Source: Caldifarciminota bacterium | GTDB taxonomy: Bacteria > Hydrothermota > Tepidihabitantia > SM23-42 | Assembly (NCBI GenBank): GCA_020353055.1 | Contig: CP070686.1 | Coordinates: forward strand, 311,814-375,813 | Reading direction: 5' to 3' | DNA: 64,000 bases | Shown here: positions 27,230 to 35,714 of the stretch, one piece after another | Layout: every line of letters starts with the position of its first letter | Position numbering within the stretch: position 1 is the stretch's first letter | Position numbers and translations under genes: made by a program | Notes under the pieces: generated by a model | What the model saw: the letters and a program-made list of their open reading frames with translations, nothing else | Databases searched by the model: none | What the model was told of the DNA's origin: nothing

Positions 27230-27260
27230 GGAGGGCCGACCCTTCTGGGATCGGCCCTCC
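27230..27260 (-). terminator. Strong hairpin after the alpha-2-macroglobulin gene
   Basis: GGAGGGCCGA pairs perfectly with TCGGCCCTCC, and an inner CCC/GGG extends the stem around a TTCT loop. It begins ten bases after the macroglobulin stop and ends just ahead of the rpsF promoter. There is no T-run on either strand, so it is either a weak intrinsic terminator or an mRNA 3'-end stabiliser. Confidence 0.55.
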
Positions 27261-27270
27261 AGTCATCCTG

Positions 27271-30200
27271 TTACATGTTGACCTGCATTTCAATAGGCGG
27301 CTCGAAGGCTCCATCTTCGATGTTATAGTACTCGTATACCTGTGAAGCACGCACCTTTGCGCGAATGGGGTATTTCGCCTGCAGCCGGTACTCTATGTTG
27401 ACCGGTGTACCGAACACAACCTCATCGAGATAGATAATTATTTGTCTTGGCGTGAGGCTGTATTTCTGTATCTTCTTGCCGACGAGTTCATCAAGGGTAG
27501 GCGTCAGGACCTCAAAGCCAGGCGGGATACCAAGATCAACCATCACCATCTGGGCGCGGCCTGGCCTCAATAGTTGCACCCTTACATCGACGTCAACGAT
27601 GTCGTTTACACCAAGCTTCGTGCGGTCATATTCGACATCGATAGTAAAAGGAGGTTTACCCCCTTTCGGGACGATCTCCCACGGTAGGTAGTATTTGCTC
27701 ATGATTTCGTAGAGGAAGTTACCTTCTCCATCGACAATCACCTCGACGGTATTCTTTGCCCCTATGTTACCGCTCAGATCGATCTGATGCATGAGGTCGG
27801 CATTGCTTTTATCCACTCTAAATTCCGACACCTTCTTGCCGTTGACCGTGACGACTATCCTGGCGTCGACATCCTCGCTCGTACTGCCCAGTGCCGCAAC
27901 GAATGCACGAAGGGCGATAATCGTACCCTGCGTTGTATACCAGATTCCCGATTTGTCCTTGGCGCGTATCAGATAGGTCAATGCCTCGCTCACGACGTCG
28001 GTGTACTTACCGGATCTTATTAACGCATATACGGCGAGTCCGGTTGCCTCAATATCTGCTCCAATACCACGGGTGAAGGTTACTGAAGGCAGTCCAGATT
28101 CCCAGTAGACCGCATCCTTATCCCTTTTCGCCATAGCCACGAGACGCTTCAGTACATCAAGCGTAGCGGCGGAATTTGGCTCAAGGGAAACGAGAGCATT
28201 TGCCACGAGGGCGAGCATGTAGGGATCCTTGGCAGCATTCAGGTTCTTCTTTAAATAGTTTAGTCCACTCTGCACCGAGGCACCGCGATCGCCGATTTCG
28301 CCCAATGCCCAGCAGATATAAGCGGTGGGTAGAATCTCATTTTTTTGTATATTACCCCAGGATTCGGCATGCAGGTACTGTGCATCTGGCGACCAGGAAC
28401 CGTCTTTGTTCTGCTGCCCTTTCAACCATTGGACCGTACGTTCAATAATACGCTCGTCGATGTCATACACTTGAGCCATATCATTGAACTCCATCAAACC
28501 GTAGGCGGTCAGAATCTTGTTCGCCGGCGCGTCGCCAAACCATGAAAAACCTCCGCCCTGCACTTCAAATGTCACGAGACGCTGATAACCCAGGCTGATG
28601 TACTCTTCAGCGGTCATCTCGGTCTCCGGTTTGATCTGCTCGGTCTGTCTCAGGTAGTTGAGGACCAATATGTTGGGATAGGTGACCGAAGTTGTCTGTT
28701 CAAAGCAGCCAAAAGGAACACCCAGCAATTTGTCCAGACCCTCGACAACCTGTGAAAAGATACCCGGAAAGATCTTCAAACCAAGCCAGTTGGCATCGCG
28801 AATCGCGTTTACAGGAAACGAAATTTGCTTTTCAACACGACCCGTCAGTCGGTCGGAAACGACATCTTCATACAGTTTTCCATCAGGCAGAACAGCCACC
28901 GAGCGCTTTATGGCATCTGACATTACCTCGCCGTAAGCTCTGACCAGTATCGAGTGGTAACCGAGTTTCTTAACCCTGATCGGAAAATACGCAACACTAA
29001 CCTCATCCTGCCTGAGTTCTCTGACGATTTCGGGATTATCCATGACATCGAACCAATCTTCCTTCTGTAGCACCAACCTGATCTCCTGATCTCTGGGTAG
29101 ATAGTTATAAAGAGCAACCGGTATCGATATCTCATCACCTTCGGTCAAAGCGACCGGCAAGTCGATGTCGACGAAAAAATCCTGAAATACGCGTAAGTGA
29201 GCAAGGTTGGATCCAAGTTCACCGTCCGTAGAAGACGCGAAAGTAGTTATGCGCCATGTCGTTATTGCATCGGGCATCGTCAATGACAGCCTTGCCGTAC
29301 CGTCGTAATCCGTGATGAGCGCCGGTTCAAATACAAAGGTTTCAGGAAAGAATTCGCGCACCCGAGGTTCTTCCTGTGGCTGTTGCACTCCTGTTCCCGA
29401 CTTCATGCCTTTTACTGCGAGACGGCGTACCCCTGCTGCCGCCGGCATCATTGCATCCATCTCCTCGGCAAAGAGAATACCTTCGTCCCACATCATTTCG
29501 TCTACATCATCATCATTATCGATGATGCCGTCCGGCCCGGCCGAGGCAATGGTAAAGTATTGAAAATACTCTTCGGGCGAGCGTACATGGTACCTCCTGC
29601 CCCAAGGATCAAGAATTTCCTCCTGCTGCAGCATGCCTTCTTTTATGAACAAACCAATGGCATCCTCGCTTCTTGGATATTCGCCGTGCTTCTGGAAATA
29701 CTCATTCTGCGCTTCGTAAATTTTGAATCTGACTTCTTCCAATTTTGTGTAGAACGCCTCCTGTATCTTCTCGGTAACAAGTTGCGGTGTGATGTAACTC
29801 ACCGGGTAGTGATCCCTCGGAACGAGAGTTGAAAACATGACATTCTCAGCCCGCGCCTCCATCGCCTTCATCTCCACAATGCTGACCGGCGTGAAACCGT
29901 GTATTTCATAACGCGGCTTCATTATCTCTTCTTCAAGTTTGAAGTAAACCTTTTCCAAACCAGGTTGAAGTTCGGACACGGCGAAAACCGCCTCATCCAC
30001 AACCGCGACGCATAACGCAGCGACCCTGGGACGTCCATCCTGACCAGTCACAGTAAACATTATCTCACCATCCTGTCCTGGTGCATATTCTTCTTGTCCC
30101 TTGCTGACTTTGATATGCAGGTCGTCTGCCGCATTGACATAGCAGAAACGCGTATCGCGTACGATATCACTGCTGCGGGTAACGATATACGCATGCAACC

Positions 30201-31947
30201 AGATCGAACCGCTCAGATCGGGTGTCAGATTCAGTTTATAACGTCCTCTATAGTTTCTAATCGTAACCGATTTTGTCATTATTGTCTGATTGTCTTTGAT
30301 GACATCAAAATAAACACGCCCTGATTGCTTGGAGGTCATGAAGGTAAGGTCGAGTGATTCACCTACATTGTATATGCCGCGTGCCATCCTCATTATTAGC
30401 TGATCGTTAGCCGTATCCAAGTTAAAGACGCGCTCAATCACCGCGGTCTCTCCTTTGTCATCGGTGGCTCTCACTTCAATCTGCGTCTTCGGGTCACGTG
30501 GGGTAAGTTCGAATTCGGCAATCCCATAGTCATCGGTTCGCGCCTTAAAGCGCAGGTCACCAACACGCATCTGGACCTGAGCAAAGCAAGGTGTGCCATC
30601 GGGATATGTGGCAAGAACATAAACCCGGTTTTCAAGATTGGGCCGCAGGAACCCGCCTTCGGGAACGATAGCAAGACCAATGATATCCTTCACGATCTTC
30701 TTTTTTGCAGATATCTTCTCGCTATGATTCGCCGGATCGATTACCTCAACATCGAGGCGTATAAAAGCATCGCCTTGTTCCAATGGCTGACCAACGAAAT
30801 GATCAGGCAGACGATACGTGAAGTGATAGCGTCCTTCTTTATCGGTACGTCCTTCGACCACCGATTCCTGCTGGAATCCGACATCGAATCTGTAAGTGGT
30901 TATCCGGACCAGTGCCTCTGCTACAGGTTTTCCAAAGAAATACTCAGCATCTATGTCACCGTCGATTTGTTCTCCCGGCATGTAGTATTCTCTTCCGGTC
31001 GTCAATTCAATTTTGAACTTCGGTAACACATATTTCTTAACATTAACAGTCTTCTCAACCTTATCGCCGGTGAGAACTACCCTGATCGTATAATCTCCAA
31101 AATTCACTTCATCGGCAAGAGTGAATTCCGTATGTGCAACACCGAAGTCATCCGTCCTCATCTCCTCCTTGTATACCTTATTGCCTTTACTATCCTCCAC
31201 TTCGAAGAGAACGATTTCGTCATCCACCGGATGCAGGTCGGGCCGCCGCAGCGATAAGGATCTCATGTGAATGGTCTGCCCGGGCTGGTATACAGGTTTA
31301 TCGGTCACCAGATAGGTCATGTTACCGCTCAGTACTCTGATGCTCACGTCGTACGAGTCCTTGCCCAGGGTTGAGGCTATATCGAAATGAAGGTCGGCTT
31401 CATCCACAGCCTCAGGAATACCGAAATCGGTCTCACAAGACCCTGCTCGATCCGTGACACCTTCGAATACTACTTTTTCGAACCCGGCAGTCTTCAAGGT
31501 CACCTTTATGCGGGCATTCTCAACAGGAGCGTTATCTCTCTGATTATGCACAATGATACGGTAATTGATCGCCCTATCTCTTATGAATTCGTTTTGGCCC
31601 ATTATCTGCACTATCATGCGGTCTTCGAGCTGATATAGCGAATAGATATACTTTTCTTTCTTGAATTCTGCTACAACCCTAAGCAAATCCCGGTCGCGTG
31701 GTTCTTTCTTCAGTTCGACCTTCAAGGGCACCGAGTAGTAATCTCCCGTCACATAGACATATTTATAAGTATGCCCGATAACTTCATCATTGGTGTCCAC
31801 AATATCGACATCGATCCTTCCATATGTCCCCCTCATATCTTCGATCGGAACTTCGATTTGGAGGACGTCGCGCTGTCGATCCAGGTTCAGTCCCGAAACA
31901 ACACTAAGTGAAGTCACTATGAGTACGACGAATATGATCTTTTTCAT
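27271..31947 (-). CDS. Alpha-2-macroglobulin family protein with thioester and pseudopilin-like insert
   Basis: Alpha-2-macroglobulins trap proteases: cleavage of a bait region exposes a thioester that binds the attacker. This 1558-residue protein has an N-terminal signal peptide (residues 1-19, no lipobox Cys). MG domains follow (TDKPVYQPGQTIHMRSL near 215; a KKYVLPKFKIEL motif like eukaryotic members). Then come ANATO/bait-region-like sequence, the post-bait MG domain (DAITTWRITTFASS), and a thioester domain with GCFEQ near 1077-1081. A C-terminal receptor-binding-type MG domain contains VYEYYN. Between about residues 725 and 815 a segment with DPWGRRYHVRSPEE and SAGPDGIIDNDDD resembles the C-terminal part of GspG pseudopilins. 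AGAAGGAGG precedes ATG 31947. It is probably periplasmic or surface-exposed. Confidence 0.92.
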   Translation of the reverse strand: MKKIIFVVLIVTSLSVVSGLNLDRQRDVLQIEVPIEDMRGTYGRIDVDIVDTNDEVIGHTYKYVYVTGDYYSVPLKVELKKEPRDRDLLRVVAEFKKEKYIYSLYQLEDRMIVQIMGQNEFIRDRAINYRIIVHNQRDNAPVENARIKVTLKTAGFEKVVFEGVTDRAGSCETDFGIPEAVDEADLHFDIASTLGKDSYDVSIRVLSGNMTYLVTDKPVYQPGQTIHMRSLSLRRPDLHPVDDEIVLFEVEDSKGNKVYKEEMRTDDFGVAHTEFTLADEVNFGDYTIRVVLTGDKVEKTVNVKKYVLPKFKIELTTGREYYMPGEQIDGDIDAEYFFGKPVAEALVRITTYRFDVGFQQESVVEGRTDKEGRYHFTYRLPDHFVGQPLEQGDAFIRLDVEVIDPANHSEKISAKKKIVKDIIGLAIVPEGGFLRPNLENRVYVLATYPDGTPCFAQVQMRVGDLRFKARTDDYGIAEFELTPRDPKTQIEVRATDDKGETAVIERVFNLDTANDQLIMRMARGIYNVGESLDLTFMTSKQSGRVYFDVIKDNQTIMTKSVTIRNYRGRYKLNLTPDLSGSIWLHAYIVTRSSDIVRDTRFCYVNAADDLHIKVSKGQEEYAPGQDGEIMFTVTGQDGRPRVAALCVAVVDEAVFAVSELQPGLEKVYFKLEEEIMKPRYEIHGFTPVSIVEMKAMEARAENVMFSTLVPRDHYPVSYITPQLVTEKIQEAFYTKLEEVRFKIYEAQNEYFQKHGEYPRSEDAIGLFIKEGMLQQEEILDPWGRRYHVRSPEEYFQYFTIASAGPDGIIDNDDDVDEMMWDEGILFAEEMDAMMPAAAGVRRLAVKGMKSGTGVQQPQEEPRVREFFPETFVFEPALITDYDGTARLSLTMPDAITTWRITTFASSTDGELGSNLAHLRVFQDFFVDIDLPVALTEGDEISIPVALYNYLPRDQEIRLVLQKEDWFDVMDNPEIVRELRQDEVSVAYFPIRVKKLGYHSILVRAYGEVMSDAIKRSVAVLPDGKLYEDVVSDRLTGRVEKQISFPVNAIRDANWLGLKIFPGIFSQVVEGLDKLLGVPFGCFEQTTSVTYPNILVLNYLRQTEQIKPETEMTAEEYISLGYQRLVTFEVQGGGFSWFGDAPANKILTAYGLMEFNDMAQVYDIDERIIERTVQWLKGQQNKDGSWSPDAQYLHAESWGNIQKNEILPTAYICWALGEIGDRGASVQSGLNYLKKNLNAAKDPYMLALVANALVSLEPNSAATLDVLKRLVAMAKRDKDAVYWESGLPSVTFTRGIGADIEATGLAVYALIRSGKYTDVVSEALTYLIRAKDKSGIWYTTQGTIIALRAFVAALGSTSEDVDARIVVTVNGKKVSEFRVDKSNADLMHQIDLSGNIGAKNTVEVIVDGEGNFLYEIMSKYYLPWEIVPKGGKPPFTIDVEYDRTKLGVNDIVDVDVRVQLLRPGRAQMVMVDLGIPPGFEVLTPTLDELVGKKIQKYSLTPRQIIIYLDEVVFGTPVNIEYRLQAKYPIRAKVRASQVYEYYNIEDGAFEPPIEMQVNM

Positions 31948-31980
31948 TCTGACCTCCTTCTGAAATAAAATACAATCGCG

Positions 31981-31998
31981 TGGGGAAAATATTCCCCA
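31981..31998. other. Perfect hairpin between rpsT and the macroglobulin gene
   Basis: TGGGGAA and TTCCCCA form a seven-base stem around AATA. On the minus strand it lies 30 bases after the rpsT stop and 34 bases before the macroglobulin start. It lacks a long T-run but is followed by a T-rich stretch, so it may attenuate read-through from rpsT. Confidence 0.45.
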
Positions 31999-32027
31999 GA
32001 ACTTGGAGCCAGGTTCGACTGCTGAGG

Positions 32028-32282
32028 TTATTTAAGGGTACTTATATGTTTCATCAACTGCGCCTTATGCCGCGCAGCCGTATTCTTCGAAATAATGCCA
32101 TCCTGAACCGACTTATCAATGATCGCCTGGACTCCAGGATAAGCTTTCATGGCGGATTTTTTGGTTCTTACTTTTTTTATCTTCTTGAGAGCTTCTTTTA
32201 ACTTCTTTTTTCTGTTTCGATTGACAATCCGCCGCTTCGTTGATTTGCGGATATTCTTTAGAACGCTAATTGACCTTTTCAT
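32028..32282 (-). CDS. rpsT: 30S ribosomal protein S20 (bS20)
   Basis: bS20 is a small helical protein of the 30S body. The 84-residue sequence shows the lysine/arginine-rich pattern KNIRKSTKRRIVNRNRKKKLKEAL and ends KNTAARHKAQLMKHISTL, diagnostic of the family. The start ATG 32282 is only six bases after a perfect -10 box and has no Shine-Dalgarno sequence, so the mRNA is probably leaderless. It is transcribed separately from the rpoD operon upstream. Confidence 0.95.
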   Translation of the reverse strand: MKRSISVLKNIRKSTKRRIVNRNRKKKLKEALKKIKKVRTKKSAMKAYPGVQAIIDKSVQDGIISKNTAARHKAQLMKHISTLK

Positions 32283-32288
32283 GGTGCT

Positions 32289-32316
32289 ATTATATACAAA
32301 ATGACAGACCTGTCAA
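32289..32316 (-). promoter_or_regulatory. Promoter of rpsT, leaderless type
   Basis: On the minus strand TTGACA (32316-32311) and TATAAT (32294-32289), both perfect, are 16 bases apart. Six bases (AGCACC) then precede ATG, so transcription should begin at the A of the start codon. Confidence 0.85.
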
Positions 32317-32386
32317 GCAGAATGGACGACAAGTCACCGTATAGTTACTGCACGTCATCATGGGAAAAAGGAGAAAATTGACCCGC

Positions 32387-33970
32387 TCAGTTAATCAGGT
32401 CTTTATACATCTGGAGTTTACGCAGACGTGTTGGATGGCGCAGTTTCTTGAGCGCTTTCGCTTCGATCTGCCTCACTCTCTCTCGTGTTATGTTGAACAT
32501 TCTGCCTACTTCTTCCAGTGTTCTCGGCAAACCGTCATTGAGTCCGAAACGCAGACGGATGATCTTCTCCTCCCTCTTCGGCAGATCATGCAATATGTCA
32601 TTGAAACGGTCTTTGAGTATCGATATCGCGGCACGCCGTGAAGGTGAATCACCCATTGGATCACTGATGAAATCGCCGACAAAACTCGACTCCTCGTCAT
32701 CGATCGGTTTATCCAGCGAAATCGGTATCAGTGCGATGTTGTGTGCCATTCGTACCTTGTCGGTGGGGATATCCAAACGGTCCGCAATCTCCTCAACGGT
32801 TGGGTCGCGACCCAAATCCTGAATCATATCACGCTGCGCGCGGGCCACCTTATTCATCGTATCCAGGATGTGAGCAGGTACCCTGACCGTACGGGCCTGA
32901 TCACCAATCGCACGGGTTATTGCCTGGCGGATCCACCAGGTTGCGTATGTCGAGAATTTGTAACCCTTGCGATAGTCAAATTTCTCAACCGCCTTTATCA
33001 AACCATTGTTGCCTTCACCAACGAGGTCGGCGAACTCCAATCCGCGATTGACGTATTTCTTGGCGATCGATATGACCAGACGCATGTTCCCTTCAATCAT
33101 GCGCTGACGTGCGCGATTTATCAAATCCTCCCATGCACGCACAATTCCTGAAGTTTCGTACAGATGGTTATGATCACCACCCAATGCTGCAGTAAGTAGC
33201 TTCCTATCCTTCTTGCACTGTTTAATCTCATCTTGATTGCGCAGCCGGGGTAGGGTACGGACCACTTTTTCCAACCGCTCAATGTTCTCTTTGAATTCCT
33301 GTATTGCGGCGTTGACAACGGCATGCTGCAGTGAAAGAACATTCACCTTACGCAATATTCGCTCTTCCTTCTCGAAAATACGCCAACCCAAGGTCTTTGA
33401 TTTATCACGCTTAGTCTTCCTGTACAGCTGAAGCAGTGAACCGTAATCCCGCTCTATCGATTTGACCCGTCGCACAAAACGCTGCCGCTCGGCCCAGAAA
33501 GAACGCTTGTCCATCATTGCCTCAATTTCGACCCTGGATATCTGATCCAGACTACGGTGGCAATTTTCGACCTGCTTGCAGACTTCGATCAGCTTATTAA
33601 TCGTACAAGGATACGGCAGAAACTGCCGCTCGATCATGCGATATCCTGTTTCAATCTTCACGGCGAGCTCGTATTCCTCTTCCTTGGTCAAGAGGTCATA
33701 TTTGGCCAATTCCTTAAAATATGCCCGAATCGGTTCTTCAGGCCTGAGCGTGGTCTTCGGGCGACGACGCCCAACATGTTCCTTTCCTTCTTGGACAATA
33801 GTAATACCGTAGTTCGACAGAGTATCAAGAATCTGATCTATATCTTTGGCCGTCGCGCCTTCTGGGATGAGCTTATCGACCTCACCCAGGGAAATACTCC
33901 CTTCGCTCTTCGCCTTTTCAATTATCTTCTTGGAATCCTTCGTTTTTAGAAGTTCTTTTTTAACTTTCAT
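32387..33970 (-). CDS. rpoD: RNA polymerase primary sigma factor RpoD
   Basis: The primary sigma-70 factor directs RNA polymerase to housekeeping promoters. This 527-residue form has region 1.1 (residues 1-60), region 1.2 ([20 protein letters not shown]), a charged non-conserved region, and region 2 with [38 protein letters not shown]. Regions 3 and 4 follow, with the helix-turn-helix [32 protein letters not shown] precedes ATG. It follows dnaG by 58 bases in the rpsU-mutS2-dnaG-rpoD unit. The promoters in this window (TTGACA-16-TATAAT) match what such a sigma factor recognises. Confidence 0.97.
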   Translation of the reverse strand: MKVKKELLKTKDSKKIIEKAKSEGSISLGEVDKLIPEGATAKDIDQILDTLSNYGITIVQEGKEHVGRRRPKTTLRPEEPIRAYFKELAKYDLLTKEEEYELAVKIETGYRMIERQFLPYPCTINKLIEVCKQVENCHRSLDQISRVEIEAMMDKRSFWAERQRFVRRVKSIERDYGSLLQLYRKTKRDKSKTLGWRIFEKEERILRKVNVLSLQHAVVNAAIQEFKENIERLEKVVRTLPRLRNQDEIKQCKKDRKLLTAALGGDHNHLYETSGIVRAWEDLINRARQRMIEGNMRLVISIAKKYVNRGLEFADLVGEGNNGLIKAVEKFDYRKGYKFSTYATWWIRQAITRAIGDQARTVRVPAHILDTMNKVARAQRDMIQDLGRDPTVEEIADRLDIPTDKVRMAHNIALIPISLDKPIDDEESSFVGDFISDPMGDSPSRRAAISILKDRFNDILHDLPKREEKIIRLRFGLNDGLPRTLEEVGRMFNITRERVRQIEAKALKKLRHPTRLRKLQMYKDLIN

Positions 33971-34028
33971 AATCTCCTTTTCTGAACACTATTTTGACCA
34001 ATTATAATATAATATGTTTACCGACACC

Positions 34029-35714
34029 TTACTGCTCGCCACTGGCGGCATTTTCCGTATTTATATTCAACAACTCTCTCTTCAGGGCCAAGAGTTCCTT
34101 ATTATACTGTTCACCAGCCGCTTCATCACCACGTTTATACGCTTCGTTCTGTTTTTTGATGAGCCTCTTCTCCATCACCTGGCCCTTATATTTCTTTATT
34201 GCATCCAACATTCCTTCCTCGGAGACTGGTTCGCCCCGCATTATCCCGGCCAACAGTTTCTCTCTCAGAACCTCATCAACTATTTCTGACAGTTCTGCTA
34301 TGTCAAAATTCTCTTCTTTCAATAATTTTTTGAATAATCTCTTAATCCCATCTTCAATAAAATCATCGGATTTTAGATATTTCTTGACTACGCCAAAATA
34401 CTCATAACCGCTCAAAATCATCGCCATGAGTTCTTCTTCCTGAGAAATCCTTGTCGTCTGGATCTTTCGCTTCGGCGTTTTGACTTTCCCGTTGATCTCT
34501 TTCTGTATCGTTTCAACCGGGATGTCAAAGACATGGGCGGCATATTTCAAATAGCGGTCGTATCGAATGGGGTCTTTGATGCGACCGATGATCTGTATCA
34601 AATCCTTAATCAATGCGATCTCCTGCGCTACCGTATCGGTTTTGACAACTCCTTTGTAAAAGTGAAAGAAATCCGCGGCATTACCCACCAGTTCCTGCAG
34701 TGCTTCGGCACCCTGTGCATTGATGAAGGTATCGGGATCCGAATTCTCAGGCAATAGGGTAACAAAAACATCGACCTGCGCATCGATGAGTAGACCGATC
34801 GCCCGCAGAGCCGCCTTTATCCCCGAAAGATCGCCGTCGAAAAGAATCATTGCCTTTCGGGCGAAGCGCGATAGCAGCAGCGCTTGCTGCTCGGTCAGCG
34901 AAGTACCCAGTGGCGCTGATATATTGTCAAATCCATGTTGATAAATACTCAATAGATCGAAATAACCCTCGACAAGCATCACCTCCCCTTTGGACCGTAT
35001 CTTCTCCTTGGATTGATACAGCCCATACAAACCATCACCCTTTTTGAATATCGGCGTCTCCGGGGAATTCAAGTATTTGGGTTGTATGAAATCATCAATG
35101 CCCCGTCCGCCGAAACCAATTATCCTTCCCGAAAGATTAAATATTGGAAAAATGAGTCTATCACGAAAGAGTTCGCGATTAGTGGATATTAACCCGGCCT
35201 GCTGCAGGCGTGCAACAGAGAAACCTTTCTGTCGCATGAACGTTGTCAGACCACCCGATGCCGGCGCGTATCCAAGACGAAAATCCTGCAGCTTGTCGAG
35301 CTTCATGTTTCGCCTCAGCAGATATTCCTGACCACGTCGGCCAATATCCTTTGTCAGGCAATGGGCATAGAACTGACAAGCCTGTTCGTTCACCTCATAT
35401 AATTCTTTATATCTCAGTCCTTTTGTCGTATCAATCTCGATGCCCAGGTTCTTAGCAAGCCGTTTGATTGCATCGGGAAAATCAAGTTTTTCATACTCCA
35501 TCAGGAAATTTATGGCATTACCGCCTTTCTTACAGCCAAAACAGTAGTATATCCCCTTTTCGGGATTTACATAAAACGAGGGATTCTTTTCGCTGTGAAA
35601 CGGACAAAGACCGCGGTAATTCTTACCCATTTTCTTCAACTGCACGTATCTCCCGATTATGTCGACGATGTCTGTCTGACGTTTTACTTCTTCAATCTTC
35701 TCTTGCTCGATCAA
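34029..35714 (-). CDS. dnaG: DNA primase DnaG
   Basis: DnaG lays down RNA primers for replication. The CHC2 zinc finger (CPFHSEKNPSF ... YYCFGCKKGGNAINFL) is followed by the catalytic TOPRIM core (VMLVEGYFDLLSIYQHG and MILFDGDLSGIKAALRA) and a C-terminal helicase-binding region. The start is placed at TTG 35714, whose last two bases overlap the mutS2 TGA; AAGGGAGAA lies eight bases upstream. A longer reading inside mutS2 (from 35768) is unlikely. This gives 561 residues, within the normal range. Confidence 0.95.
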   Translation of the reverse strand: MIEQEKIEEVKRQTDIVDIIGRYVQLKKMGKNYRGLCPFHSEKNPSFYVNPEKGIYYCFGCKKGGNAINFLMEYEKLDFPDAIKRLAKNLGIEIDTTKGLRYKELYEVNEQACQFYAHCLTKDIGRRGQEYLLRRNMKLDKLQDFRLGYAPASGGLTTFMRQKGFSVARLQQAGLISTNRELFRDRLIFPIFNLSGRIIGFGGRGIDDFIQPKYLNSPETPIFKKGDGLYGLYQSKEKIRSKGEVMLVEGYFDLLSIYQHGFDNISAPLGTSLTEQQALLLSRFARKAMILFDGDLSGIKAALRAIGLLIDAQVDVFVTLLPENSDPDTFINAQGAEALQELVGNAADFFHFYKGVVKTDTVAQEIALIKDLIQIIGRIKDPIRYDRYLKYAAHVFDIPVETIQKEINGKVKTPKRKIQTTRISQEEELMAMILSGYEYFGVVKKYLKSDDFIEDGIKRLFKKLLKEENFDIAELSEIVDEVLREKLLAGIMRGEPVSEEGMLDAIKKYKGQVMEKRLIKKQNEAYKRGDEAAGEQYNKELLALKRELLNINTENAASGEQ

